A DNA stretch of 64,000 bases from Prorocentrum cordatum (taxonomy: Eukaryota > Sar > Dinophyceae > Prorocentrales > Prorocentraceae): the NCBI GenBank assembly GCA_963575745.1, contig CAUYUJ010017904.1:344008-408007 (forward strand). The letters are read 5' to 3'. The translations under genes were made by a program, and so were the position numbers. This document shows, in pieces, positions 31,660-42,004 of this stretch; within the stretch, counting starts at the first letter, position 1; each line of letters starts with the position of its first letter. The notes under the pieces were generated by a model that ran no database searches, had not been told where the DNA came from, and worked only from the letters and a program-made list of their open reading frames with translations.

Positions 31660-31930
31660 GCTTCACGCAGCGGAACCCATAAATTCCCAAATGGGACACA
31701 TAGATTCCTGCAGGTGTACCCATAGACCCCCGATGCAGAAACCATTATATAGTTCCCGACGGGAACCCAACTCCCGCTCGTGAACCCATATAATCTTTCC
31801 GCAAGGGAACCCGTATATGCCCAGAGAAGCCTCAGATTCTTGCAGGGGGCGCCATAAATTCCCGCATGGAAACTCATGGACACCCAATATACATCCCCGA
31901 AAGTCCGAAGGGAGCCCATAAGTTCCAAGC
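31660..31930. repeat. Degenerate tandem repeat (GGAACCCATATA type)
   Basis: About six units of 40-45 bp contain ATAAATTCCC, GGGAACCC and ATATA-type words. 31931-32210 is mixed sequence without a recognised gene. Confidence 0.55.
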
Positions 31931-32209
31931 CCTTGCCCTTGTCCTTCTCCTCCTCCCCTGCTGGCATCATATTTTTCGTCATTGCCCTCCTCCTTCTCCT
32001 CTTCACCCAATGTCAACCCCTGTTGCGGCCATGTGGCGATGCGCGCGACGCGCCAGGACCCATGCGCAAGGTCCAAGCGCGCCAGTCTATCGGCATCGAA
32101 CGCCCAACCGCGTACAACAAGGCAAAATTCCCCGCGCGCGTGGACGCGCGCACTAAAATGAACCCTCAACGGTGACCGAACGGATTTCGGGTGACACGCG
32201 ATCGCGGGT

Positions 32210-32763
32210 GACCCCCGCGCTCGCGCGGGGAGTTCTGTATTGTCCACAATGCAGAAGCCGACGTGTACTTCCAAGAACTGAACTCAAAACATCTGTGTCC
32301 CTTTAAAGAGGCCAGCGGGGCTTGCAGGCTTTGCTTATTGCGCGGGTCTTTGCACCTGCGGCCCCACATAGAAACGTCGTCGTCGGTCGGCACGTCGGTC
32401 GGTCGGTCGTCGTCGTCGTAGTCGTTGTCGTCGGTTGCCGTCGGCGCGGGTCGAATGCACAAGCGGTGGAGGGGGGATAAGGGGGGGGGGGGGGTGCTGT
32501 GGGGCGATGCGGGGTGCGAGGGGCGGAGGGGGGAGGGGAGGGGAAGGGCGGGGAGGAGGGGAGAGGGGTGTGGGTGTGGTGTGGGGGTGGGGAGGGGGGG
32601 GGGGGGGGCGACAGCGCCGATTACGTTGAATGGCAGCGTTGTGTCTGATCGATCGGGGCGCTGATCGGGCGATGCCTCATCCCTCATGAACCATGAGGGA
32701 CTTATCTAATCACCCTTACCGTCCTCCACCACTGCAAATTTTGGGCAATGGTAACCAGTACAC

Positions 32764-32799
<36 letters not shown>

Positions 32800-32850
32800 C
32801 TGGCGCATCTTGTGGATTCGGCGCAATACAGAACTCCCCGCGCGCGCGCA
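32210..32850. repeat. Inverted pair of 31.2-kb-type ends around a G-rich tract
   Basis: At about 32225-32256 the plus strand reads GGGGAGTTCTGTATTGTCCA then CAATGCAG. At about 32805-32845 the complement of the same word occurs (TTGTGGATTCGGCGCAATAC then AGAACTCCCC). Between them lie (GTCG)n-like sequence near 32373-32440, a G-rich tract (32464-32610) and a (TA)n run (32764-32797). Confidence 0.5.
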
Positions 32851-33225
32851 AGGGGAGGAACGGGGATGGGGGGGGGAGCCAGAGTGTTCGGCGTTGGCCG
32901 CATCCAGCCCACCAGACCAAGATGACCTTCAAATGGCTTAAGATAGCCCAAACACCCGAACGCACGGTGAGAGGGGCAATGCATGTGGTGCGGTTTATGT
33001 GCATGGTGCAGCCACTGTCAGCCATCGTGGGCCCCAAGCAGCTTATGTAGTGCACTCTCTGTGGTGCAGTCTATGTGGTGCAATATATGCGGTATGTGGT
33101 GCAGTCTATGCGGTGCAGTCTATGTCGGCCGTACTGGCCCCAAATGGTGCACTCTATGTGGTCTAGGATGTATGTGTTTGGCTCGTTTAGTTGGCTGGTC
33201 CGTGTATGAATGTAAATATATGTTA
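32851..33225. other. Intergenic stretch, no gene recognised
   Basis: Recurring GTGGTGCAGTCTATG-type words between 33040 and 33170 form a weak tandem repeat. Nothing else is seen. Confidence 0.4.
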
Positions 33226-33480
33226 ATATTTCACACGCCAAGGCTGGTCGCCGCGGCTCCGCGTCTGGACGCGGCTCGAAGCGTAGTTGCCGAGAGCCGA
33301 GAGGGGGGTGGGAAACATGAAACGGCGCGAAGATACGCGTCGCGAAGATAAATAAGCGCAAATATTTGGGGCACGAGTGCCGAATGCCACGGCGCGAAGA
33401 TAAGCACGGCACGAGTGCCGAATACCACGGCACGAGTGCCAGACACGGCAAGCGAAGATAAGCGGCGCGAAGATACGATG
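33226..33480. promoter_or_regulatory. Repeat cluster upstream of a gene (GCGAAGATAAG type)
   Basis: Contains the dispersed 50-bp repeat (GGCTGGTCGCCGCGGCTCC ... GGACGCGGCTCG). Six or so GGCGCGAAGATAAG-type words follow, and four copies of GGCACGAGTGCC, itself a palindrome with one central step. The same combination (50-bp repeat, then GCGCGAAGATAAG words) lies before the gene at 34805. A regulatory role is inference from this recurrence. Confidence 0.4.
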
Positions 33481-33505
33481 CTTAATTACAATTACAATTA
33501 TTAAA

Positions 33506-33526
33506 CCGATGCCGCTTTGGCCCAAA
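33506..33526 (+). other. Probable relict spliced-leader sequence
   Basis: CCGATGCCGCTTTGGCCCAA plus one base matches the SL core at 15 of 21 positions without gaps, including GCC, TTTGGC and CAA. It lies 55 bases before ATG 33582 on the same strand, much like the one before 12642. Confidence 0.45.
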
Positions 33527-33581
33527 TGTACTTGACCGCGCGGTCGAGGTCCTTCAAGGAATGCGGGCGTGAGAGGGCGGC

Positions 33582-34337
33582 ATGGCCGCCCATCGTGGCC
33601 GCCGACGCCGCGGCGGCCATGGCAAGGGCCGCGGCGGCGTGACGCCGACTGTGAAACGCCGACAGTGCAGGGCGCGGGCGAGCCAGAGAAAGAAAGCGGC
33701 ACTCTCGGAGCTCTCGGCGCTACTTGCAGAAGCGTTGCCAGCCCCGTGCTCGGGAGAATCTTGCAGGAACGTTGGCAGCGTTGCCATCTCCGAGCTCTCG
33801 GCGTCCGACTCGGTCTGGTGCGCCAGGTCTGTGTCACCTTGCTCGCCGCGCCCGAGGGCCAGGGCGCCGCGCCCCACCGCAGCGCAGCGCGGCGCTCCAC
33901 CGCGGCGCGGGGCACGCCGCTCGAGGTCAAGGACGCCGCGCTCCGCCGTCGCGATCGAGGCCCAGGACACCGAGGCAGGCGAGCTCGCCCTCGAGCGCAT
34001 GGAGGAGATGGATCTGCGGATGCGCGAGATGCAGCTGCGCAGGGCAGCGCTGGAGGAGAGGATGGACGCACTGGAGGACCAGCTCCAGCAGGCGAGGGCA
34101 ATGCTGGGCGCGATGTGGCATGAGCGACAGGACGCAATAGACACGCACGACGCCACCGAGGCCAGAGCCGTCGATGTCGCCATAGAGGCATGCGAGGACT
34201 CGGTCATAGATCGCACCAGGCGACTGATTATGGCAGAGGTGCACTACAACGCCGTGGAGCGTATGATTCGGTATCGTACTCAGCATTCTCAGCCGACCGC
34301 GGTCGATGGCCCTGGCGACGACGCCGCCTGGCAGTGA
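33582..34337 (+). CDS. Basic N-terminus and coiled coil, 251 aa
   Basis: Starts at ATG 33582 (MAAHRGRRRRGGHGKGRGG). Residues 1-40 are strongly basic. Residues 40-120 are S/A/R/P-rich with an RSRSRTPRS stretch. Residues 130-180 (GELALERMEEMDLRMREMQL onward) form a predicted coiled coil. The tail (DRTRRLIMAEVHYNAVERM) is helical. The basic and RS parts suggest a nuclear, nucleic-acid-associated protein, which is inference. Single exon, with a probable relict SL 55 bases upstream. I do not recognise the family. Confidence 0.5.
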   Translation: MAAHRGRRRRGGHGKGRGGVTPTVKRRQCRARASQRKKAALSELSALLAEALPAPCSGESCRNVGSVAISELSASDSVWCARSVSPCSPRPRARAPRPTAAQRGAPPRRGARRSRSRTPRSAVAIEAQDTEAGELALERMEEMDLRMREMQLRRAALEERMDALEDQLQQARAMLGAMWHERQDAIDTHDATEARAVDVAIEACEDSVIDRTRRLIMAEVHYNAVERMIRYRTQHSQPTAVDGPGDDAAWQ

Positions 34338-34385
34338 GGGGCGCCCAGTTTAGAGCGCATGTGTTCTTAGATTCCTTTTCAGGCG

Positions 34386-34775
34386 TTCACGCGCCAGGAC
34401 TGGTCGCCGCGGGCCGCGGCTCCGCGTCTGGACGCGGTCCGAAAAAAGGAACAACAACAAACAATATTGTTAAGCAATGTGTTCAAATATAAGACCGTCG
34501 AATGCCAGGCAAGATAACTGGCGGTGCGTAGCGCGCGCGCCGCTGCTCGCAAGTGCAAGCATTGCTTGGGTTAGGCACGAGCGCGCGCGCTCTCTGAACC
34601 CAACCGTGCGCGATAAGGAAGCGCGAAGATAGGAAGATAAGGAAGCGCGAAGATAAGAAGCGCGATGGTAAGAATCGCACAGATAAGGCAGCGCGAAGAT
34701 AAGGAAGCGCGAAGATAAGAAGCGCGATGGTAAGAATCGCACAGATAAGCAATGCAAATATAAGATGCGCAAAGA
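34386..34775. promoter_or_regulatory. Second repeat cluster upstream of a gene
   Basis: Contains the 50-bp dispersed repeat (34386-34442) and, from 34610 to 34770, tandem units of about 60 bp built from GAAGCGCGAAGATAAGG and GCGATGGTAAGAATCGCAC. Two nearly identical 60-bp units are adjacent (about 34634-34693 and 34694-34753). Confidence 0.45.
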
Positions 34776-34804
34776 TGCTGGCCGTTGCGGTTCAGGTTGG
34801 CAGC

Positions 34805-35428
34805 ATGGGGTCCAAGAACGCCCCCATCACGCCGCCATTGCACCGCCGTCCCTCGCCGAGCGCGCAGCCGCAGTCGCAGCTGCGGCGGTCCGCTCGGCGA
34901 GCGGCCGCGGCGCAGCCGCAGCGCAACCGCAGTCGCAGTCGCAGCCGCGTTCCGCGGCCGCGGCGCAGCCGCAGCCGCTGTCGCAGCCGCAGTCGCAGCC
35001 GCGCTCCGCGGCCGCGGCGCAGCCGCAGCCGCCCGCGGCGGCGATCGCCATGCCTCGAGAAGGCAGGCCCGCAGTCTTGCCGTCGCAAGCCCCGAGGAGC
35101 TATGCCCGCAGCCTCGGGTCGCAGCCGCAGTCGCTGCCCGCAGCCTTGCCGTCGCAGGTCTCGAAGAGAAAAGCCCGCATCCTCGAATCGCAGCCGCAGT
35201 CGCAGCCCGCGGCCTTACCGCCGTCGGCGAGGAGGCAAGAAACATCGTCGCGGCGTGCACAGAGCTTACGGCTTCATTATGGACCCATGGATCCAAACGT
35301 GGGATCGGCCGCTGCAGCGGGAGATGATATCCGACCAGGGCTTACAAGAGGTGAACCCCGCGGACGGGCCCGATGACGAGATCTGGATGGACTCCGAGGA
35401 CTGGTCCTTTGACGAGATCAAGGGCTAG
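34805..35428 (+). CDS. SR-rich protein with acidic C-terminus, 207 aa
   Basis: ATG 34805 (MGSKNAPITPPLHRRPSPS) is preferred; ATG 34775 in the same frame would add ten residues. Residues 15-150 are R/S/P-rich (RSRSRSRVPRPRRSRSRC), encoded by imperfect CGCAGCCGCAGT repeats. The last 50 residues change sharply to an acidic, W-containing tail (IMDPWIQTWDRPLQREMI to DEIWMDSEDWSFDEIKG). RS domains elsewhere act in splicing-factor contacts, but no RNA-binding domain is seen here. The tail resembles the N-terminus of the gene at 11194. Confidence 0.5.
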   Translation: MGSKNAPITPPLHRRPSPSAQPQSQLRRSARRAAAAQPQRNRSRSRSRVPRPRRSRSRCRSRSRSRAPRPRRSRSRPRRRSPCLEKAGPQSCRRKPRGAMPAASGRSRSRCPQPCRRRSRREKPASSNRSRSRSPRPYRRRRGGKKHRRGVHRAYGFIMDPWIQTWDRPLQREMISDQGLQEVNPADGPDDEIWMDSEDWSFDEIKG

Positions 35429-36064
35429 ATCATTGGCGCGCGAACGCCGACTTTGCTGTGACTGGCAACTGCCGATGTTGACTCGCAACTGCCACTCTGC
35501 TCTGTTGTGACGCCGCTCGAGGGCTATACCATCGGCGCAAACGCCGCCTCTGCTAGGACTGCAGATGGAGGGGTGATTGCGATGCTCGCGGGGGCTGGCC
35601 TGACCGCGCTTATCATATTAGCTGCAGCGCCCGCGCTGGTGGTTTGAGCCAATAGTGCATACAGTACACTATAAGTTTTAAGTACATTGTATATGGATGG
35701 CGGCTCCTCATCACAGCGGAAATCCGAATGCCACGCGCATGAGGTGCGTGTCTTGCAGTCAGGGGAGTGGAACACGACTCTTGCTGCTTATATTGCTAAT
35801 CACCGCTGGGGCCCCAGCAAGAGATCGCTGACGAAAAATCCGACCCATGTTCCTCGCTCCTCCAGCCCCCAATTCCAATTCCCAACGCCCATGCTCCCAC
35901 CGCCATCGCTTGCCACCATTTCCCCTCCTTGTCTTTCCACCTACCACCCCCAGACACTCTTTCTTGCCATCGCCTCCGCCGCTTTATGCGGCGCGCGCGC
36001 CACGTAGCGAACGCACGCGTGCGGGGGCTGGAAAGCGATGATCGCTGCGAAATTTGGAAAGGGT
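35429..36064. other. Intergenic stretch, no gene recognised
   Basis: Mixed sequence. CGCCGACTTTGCTGTGACTG-like and CAACTGCC words recur between 35440 and 35560. A C-rich stretch precedes the next composite repeat. Confidence 0.4.
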
Positions 36065-36779
36065 TGACATATCCCACAAGCCCTCTGGGCGTAGGTGGTT
36101 TAGGGAGTTTCCTCTTCCAACCTCCTTCTTCCCCTTCGGGGAGGGGTTTACCCCTCCCCCCTTACCCTCTCCCATGGACCTGGACAGGGCGCCCCGCGAG
36201 GTGTCAGAGGGTAGTTCGCCAAAGACGGCTCCAAGAGCGCCTCGGAGAGCCTATAAGATGAGCTCCAAGATGGCCCAAGATAGCCGAAGATGCCTCAATA
36301 TGGCTCCGAAGATGCTCCAAGAGGTCCCAAGACCGCCCCAAAGCTCCAAGAGGCCCCCCAAGAGGCCAAAATCTTTCAAACACCTTCGGAAAACCAATGA
36401 TGTTCTGCTTCTCGCCTTTTCGCTTCCGATGGCCATCCGAGGCTTCAAGATGGCCCCAAAATGGCCCAAAAGGGACACAAGAGGGGCCCAAGAGAGCCCC
36501 AAGACGGCCCCAAGAGCGCCCAAGAGCGCTCCAAGAGCGCCCCAAGAGGGGTCCAAGAGGCGATTCTGGGGGCTCTAAAGGGGCAAGGCTAATTAAGGGG
36601 CCCCTCTTCTTTGATCGATCTCCTTCAAGATTGCCCCAAGAGGCGCCCAGGAGGCTTCCAGAGGCGCAAAGATTGCCCCCAAGATGGCCCCAATAGGCTC
36701 TCATAAGATGCTCCCAAGAGGGCCCCAAGAGGACCCAAGACCCCCCCCCCCCTCCCCCCCCCCCCCCCCCCCCCCCCCC

Positions 36780-36832
<53 letters not shown>

Positions 36833-37228
36833 ACCCCCCCCCCCCGAGGCACCCAAGACGCCCGAGAGACCCCCAGGACCGCCAGGAGACGCCCAAGAGG
36901 CCTCCAAGAAGCGCCCAAGAGATATCCCAAGAGGCTCCGACAGGCATCCAAGAGACCTTTGGCCATTTTGCTCGCCCTCCTCCTCCTCCTGCTCATCCGT
37001 CTTCCGTCATCCGTCCTCCTCCTTCTCCTCATCCTCCTTCTCTTCCTCCTCCTCCTATTCATCTTCCTTCTCCCCACTCCCTCATCCATCCATCCAGCAT
37101 CCTCCGTCTCCTCCTTCCTCCTTCGCACGGTTCGGCTGCCCCCCTCCTTGCTCCCGCACTTCCCTGATCACCTCAACTCGCCTGGGCGTTGTTTCTGGAT
37201 GGGCTGACGGTGATGCGCGAAGCGTCTA
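36065..37228 (-). repeat. Composite repeat family 1, copy 8, both ends present
   Basis: End B reads ATATCCCACAAGCCCTCTGG then GCGTAGGTGGTTTAGGG (36068-36106). The 22-base hairpin is perfect (36138-36159). CAAGAGGGGTCCAAG-type units carry the anchor CGCTTCCGATGGCC (36421-36434). The interior has a near-pure poly(C) tract (36741-36845), then CCT-rich sequence. End A is GGATGGGCTGACGGTGATG then CGCGAAGCGTCTAGAC (37197-37231). Confidence 0.8.
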
Positions 37229-37364
37229 GACTTTTGCAACAGCACCGATTGGACATGCAACGAAATCTGTTTGTCCTACCCGTCCCCCCTCGGCGACACT
37301 GCATTGCTGCATCCGCCAATGCCTATGCTAGGATAGACTGCTGTGCGCACGCGCATCACAACGC

Positions 37365-38153
37365 TCACTCCTGCGACTCCAACTGCGGGATATCGCCGCC
37401 GCCATCGTCGTCATCGGCGTTGCCGTCGTAGACCGTCCAACCACGTTTGAGAATATCGCCCGTAAGGGTCTCAATCGCTGTCTCAATGTCGGCGAGTTCC
37501 ATGGTTTTTGGTTTTTGGTACTGCAAGTGCTTGCGCCCGTCTGCATCCTTGCACTGCAGGAATATAGACTTCCTGCGATAATCGAACTTCGCCTCTGGCG
37601 TGGGCAATTCAATGCGATCCTCTGGGCGCTTGCGCTTGAGCGGCTTCACAGGCGTTGGCTGCAAGGCCGACGCCGTCGCCACCTTCTGGAGCCAAGTGAG
37701 ATTCTCCACGGTCAGCTCAACACATGGCACCCTCAATGGCATGAGCTCCACGGTCATCTTCATATTGAAGGTCGCGCCCTCGTTGCAAGTCAAAGCCACG
37801 CTGGTAACATAGGGCAAGTCGTCGGGATTCACCGCCATCCTGTTGAAGCCATCTGGGAGAGCGGGTGGCTTCTCGCACGGGTTGCACGCATGCAAGTGGG
37901 CAAGTAAGACCTCGTCCACGCGCGTGTTCCTCGCCTTGCGCAAATCCTCCAGGATGCAGCTCTTGCTCCAGTACTTGGCCTTGCCCTCGTGGGATAGGCC
38001 GAGTAAGACAGCGAGAGGTCTATCTGTCTGCCTGAGCTCGACGTACGTAGCTCCATCGATCGTCTTGGTGTACTGGGGCACCCACGTGCGGACGTGCTTC
38101 ATGTCCGCGGCATGATATTGGACCACGGGCTTCGCCTCGATCGTGAACGACAT
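37365..38153 (-). CDS. Hypothetical protein, 262 aa, with basic patch
   Basis: Single exon from ATG 38153 (MSFTIEAKPVVQYHAADMKH). Residues 1-170 look globular, with a CNPCEK motif near residue 90. A basic patch KPLKRKRPEDRIELP near 180 could be a nuclear signal. A further conserved-looking segment (FDYRRKSIFLQCKDADGRKH) follows, and the tail is acidic (DGNADDDDGGGDIPQ). I do not recognise the family. It is co-oriented with, and 365 bases downstream of, the gene at 38518-41170. Confidence 0.6.
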   Translation of the reverse strand: MSFTIEAKPVVQYHAADMKHVRTWVPQYTKTIDGATYVELRQTDRPLAVLLGLSHEGKAKYWSKSCILEDLRKARNTRVDEVLLAHLHACNPCEKPPALPDGFNRMAVNPDDLPYVTSVALTCNEGATFNMKMTVELMPLRVPCVELTVENLTWLQKVATASALQPTPVKPLKRKRPEDRIELPTPEAKFDYRRKSIFLQCKDADGRKHLQYQKPKTMELADIETAIETLTGDILKRGWTVYDGNADDDDGGGDIPQLESQE

Positions 38154-38517
38154 CGGCGCGCGTGAAAACAGCCGCGCGAACCCCCCGCGGCGGCCGAGCG
38201 CAACCTCGCTTGATCACTGACGGCTTGTCACTGCAATCGAGCCCGCGCCCAGCCGCAGCGACGAGGCTTGGACCAGCGCTGCCGCTGCCCCCTCCCCCAT
38301 CCCCCTCTCCCCGCGCGAGCGCATGCGAGCTGTTTTTGTTTCTCCTGCAAGCGCTGAAAGAGAAGAATACGCCATGTGTCCAGAGGACGCCGTGTGTCCT
38401 GCAAGCGCTAAAGGAAATCCGCAATAATAATACCATTGTCTCCTTAATCGGCGCGCCGCCCCACCGACCTGAGATCGCGGCACAAGTGTCTAATAAGCTC
38501 GGCTCCGCGAGCCACGA

Positions 38518-41170
38518 CTACTGCGTGCGGACCCTCTTCATCGGCGGCGCCTTCGCCGCCTGCGGCTTCAGTGCGCGAAGCTGGTCACCCTTTTTGATGG
38601 GTTTGGTGTTTTCCAGGAACGGTATTTTCAATGTAAACTTCTCCGCGCCGACCGAGGCGTCAACGGTGTGAAGCTTGATGGCCATGTTAGACTTCTTGGG
38701 GTCGGTCACCTCTTTGTCAATGAGCCAGTAGTGCGGCATGAACCCTTCTATCTTCGCCATCTTGTAGCTGCCGCGCGTGTTGTCCGCGATGCCGCCTGGA
38801 TCATGCTTCTGCAGCTTCATGAAGATGTAAAGCTTCTGCGCGACGCCGTCCGCATTAGTGATCTCCGCGCCGACGTCGATGGCACCGTTTGGAGCTGTAT
38901 CCGAGAAGGCAACTTTGGTCGAGAAGGGCGGGAAGATCGCGCTGGAGACATCGATGTCAACCTTGGCGTACACGCCGCGGTGCTCCGTGGGCTCCGTCAC
39001 GATGTCGACCATCTCGCCCGCTGCCCCCTGTAGGTTACCCAATGCATCAAGCGCCGACGTCACGTGACCAACCAACACCATGCGCTGCCAGTCCGAGTTC
39101 GAGCGCGGGTCGCACCTGGCACTCCAATCGTTGATGTATTCCTGTTGGGATGGTGGGATGGGTTGCGGGGGTGGTGGGTTTGGGCGGGGCTGGGATGGGC
39201 GGTGGGGTTGGGGTAAAGGTGCGGGATGGAGAACAAAAGGAAAAGAGCACGTGGGCTGCGGGTGTGTAAGACAACCAAGCTCCATTGCCAAAATCGTTGC
39301 CCCCTCCCCCACCCCCTCCCCCTATAGTATACACGCCGCCCTCCTACGGCTTGCAAGCGTGGAAGGGGGAGAGCGCGGCGTCCTTCTTCGGCTCGCGTTT
39401 TGTGATCACCTTGAACTCTTGTGCACGCGGGGTGAGTAGCGATTTCAGGAGGTATGCCGAATCGACTGTGTAGTCGCTCCCATCGCCGATGCTCTGCAGC
39501 TTGATCTCATCCTCCTTGACTTCCTGCACCTTGTATACAGTTTTCATCTTGATGACCTCGATGTGGCAATTGGCGCTCACGCCCATACTTGCCAATTTGT
39601 GCATCCTGTCGGCGATTCCGCCTACGCTCTGCACTTGTGCAGAAGCCGCAGCTTGCTGCGCGGGAGCTTTGGGCGGGGCTCCTTTCTTCGCCCACGGGGA
39701 TGTGATCTGCGTGCCTGCAATGGTAGCCAGGTCTTGCACGTACTCGTAGCCGATGTGGTGAAGCGACTCGAACTTTTGGCTCCTGGGGTCGGGCTTCTTC
39801 ATGCAATGGTGCACGAGCCTCATGCCGAACCTGTTGATCAACGTCTTCACGGCCGCGTTGTCTTCTGACAGGTTGACAGTTTTTGCGATGTCTATAGCCA
39901 TCGATTTCATGATGTCTGCCTGCGAGATCATGCGCTGCACTTCCTTGTTACTCGTGAGCTTAAGCCCGAAGTCACCCGATGCAAAGAGGTTCTGAAAGTC
40001 GCCCGATGCATACTTGCTGTCGGCGCTCATCATTGCCTTTACGCAATCAATGCGGAAGGGAATGCAGCCCAAACCATCCGAGCCGATCACTGCATCAGCC
40101 ACCGCCGCCAAGACGGGGCCCTGCACAATGCGCGGCTTCTGGCACGAACGGTTGAAAGCCCGAAGCTCCTTCAAATTCGGTGCGTCTGGTCCACCAGCGA
40201 GCTTCCTCGCAAACGTCGCCAAACTCTGGATCTCTGAAACGAAATCTGGATTTCTGGATTGCGCTTTTGTTATTGCCCTACCCCACGCGACGTCGGGGTC
40301 CAAGATGTCGCCCTCCTTTTTATTGGCTTCGAAGTTGGTGACGATCTTCTGCACGTCCCCGTGCATCTTGAACAAGGTCTCCCACCTAGTCTCATTCATG
40401 GAAACCTTCTGCGCAGCATTTCCAGACTCCTGATTGAACGCGGCTAAAGCCAACATAAATGCGGGGGGGGGCGGGGGCGGGGGCAATCGAAAAGTTAAAG
40501 GGTGGGCCATCGATTTCACAAACTTAAGCGGGTCCTGGAGCAAGTCTATAATGGCGCCGAATGCGTCTTCAGCCTGCCAGACAAGCACGTCCCATTCAAA
40601 CCCCTCCTTCGCAGCATCTGCCAACGTGGGGCGCTTCAACCCGATCTTGTGGATGTCAAGCTTCCCGTCGGTACCGAACTCGACGTTATCTGAATCTGTA
40701 GGGCTGCCAAACTGAATGCAGCGGGTCGCCTGGGTCGTGTGCGACTTGCTCACGCTAAGGATTTTGATCTCGCCCTCGTCGTATGGCGGCAAGAAGCCGT
40801 GGGATTCCTTGACAAGGTCTCCGTTGAACTCGAGTGCCTCGGCGTGGCGCTCGTGAGATGGGGGTGGCATCTCGATGGCAAAGGGCACGCCCACCTCATC
40901 CATGCTGAACCCGTCGCTGCAAAAACTGCGCACCAGCGTGCGCACGTGGGATGGAATTATGCCATCGCCGTACCTGTTCCGCGGGTGCACGGCCACGTAG
41001 CGCCCATTCGTTTTCTGGCGCCTCAGCAGACCCTCCTTCCGCAACAATCGCACCGCCTGGTCGCGCAACTGGAGAATCGGGGGGCAATGGCTCAACGTGT
41101 ACTCCTCGATGATGTCGAAGATCTGCTCCTGGACGCGCTCCACGCGAGCCTGCATGGTCTCACCCGCCAT
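38518..41170 (-). CDS. Large hypothetical protein, about 811 aa, one proposed intron
   Basis: Exon 1 is 41170-39359 and exon 2 is 39141-38518. I chose ATG 41170 (MAGETMQARVERVQEQIFD) over the upstream frame because residues before it look like spacer. The acceptor TCCCAACAG|GAATAC is clear. A GC donor at 39358 (CCAC|GCTTGC) keeps phase 0, though nearby donors are possible. Without splicing the first frame ends in a short tail and the second begins with proline-rich nonsense. Residues 20-120 resemble a winged-helix-like mix of helices and basic residues (AVRLLRKEGLLRRQKTNGRY), which is inference. A PPPPPPP run sits near 265. The C-terminus is basic (APPMKRVRTQ). Function unknown. Confidence 0.55.
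39142..39358 (-). other. Proposed GC-AG intron
   Basis: 217 bases, pyrimidine/purine-skewed, ending CATCCCAACAG. GC donors followed by AG|G acceptors are well known in dinoflagellates. The join is in phase. The donor position is less certain than the acceptor. Confidence 0.5.
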
Positions 41171-41439
41171 GGCCCAACTGCAATGCGCGAAACGCAAGGC
41201 GGGGGCTGCGCTGAACGCAACTGAAGGGTGGCTGACACCTTTGTCTGGGCCAGCGGCAGCACAAATGCATGAAACAACTATTGATTTCGCAGCATGCCTC
41301 CCACGGCGCCCGCGCAATATTCCAGATCGGGCACCAAGGTTCTCTTAGGGTTTAGGGTTAACGACATTGGCGTCACAAGTGTTTTGGGCGTCCTGTTCAG
41401 CGCGCGCGCTGTTATATATATTGATTGAAAATGCATGCC
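41171..41439. other. Intergenic stretch with a telomere-like motif
   Basis: At 41345-41360 the sequence reads TTAGGGTTTAGGGTTA, about two and a half units of the TTTAGGG telomere repeat used by dinoflagellates and plants. Nothing else is seen. Confidence 0.4.
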
Positions 41440-41800
41440 CATACATGGCGTTAGTTTGCGTAACTGCAGTTATGTGGCACTTACGCGCCACTTATGTGGC
41501 ACTTACGCGCCACTTATGTGGCACTTACGCCACTTACATAAGTAGCTCGTAAGTAACTTACGCTACTTATATAAGTAGGCCGTAAGTACTTATAAGTAGG
41601 CCAAAGTACTTATAAGTACTTACGCTACTTATAAGTAGGCTGCCCCTACTTATAAGTAGCTCCTAAGTAACTTAGCTACATATGAGCTACTTACACTACT
41701 TATGAGCTACTTACGAGCTACTTACACTACTTATCAGCTACTTACGAGCGACTTAGGAGCTACTTATAATTGGCGTAACTGCATAAGTACTTATAAGTAC
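41440..41800. repeat. ACTTATAAGTAG-type tandem array
   Basis: Short units (TTACTTATAAGTAGC, GAGCTACTTACACTACTTAT, CGCCACTTATGTGGCACTTA) follow one another in changing order. ACTTATAAGT is a perfect palindrome and recurs. No gene is seen. Confidence 0.8.
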
Positions 41801-41814
41801 CCCCGCCGCGCGCA

Positions 41815-42004
41815 GAACTCCATTCCCGGGCCACATTTTGGATGCCCGGAGCCAACTGTAGGCCACTTCGTGCTCTTCTATGTCCCGGAACTTCATTCCC
41901 GGGCCACATTTTGGATGCCCGGAGCCAACTGTAGGCCACTTCGTGCTCTTCTATTTCTCAGAACTCCACTCCCGGGCCACATTTTGGATGCCTGGAGCCA
42001 ACTG
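41815..42004. repeat. 73-bp tandem repeat, about 2.6 copies
   Basis: CATTCCCGGGCCACATTTTG starts at 41821, 41894 and (as CACTCCCGGG) 41967, a period of 73. Units include GGAGCCAACTGTAGGCCACT and TCGTGCTCTTCTAT. Confidence 0.9.
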
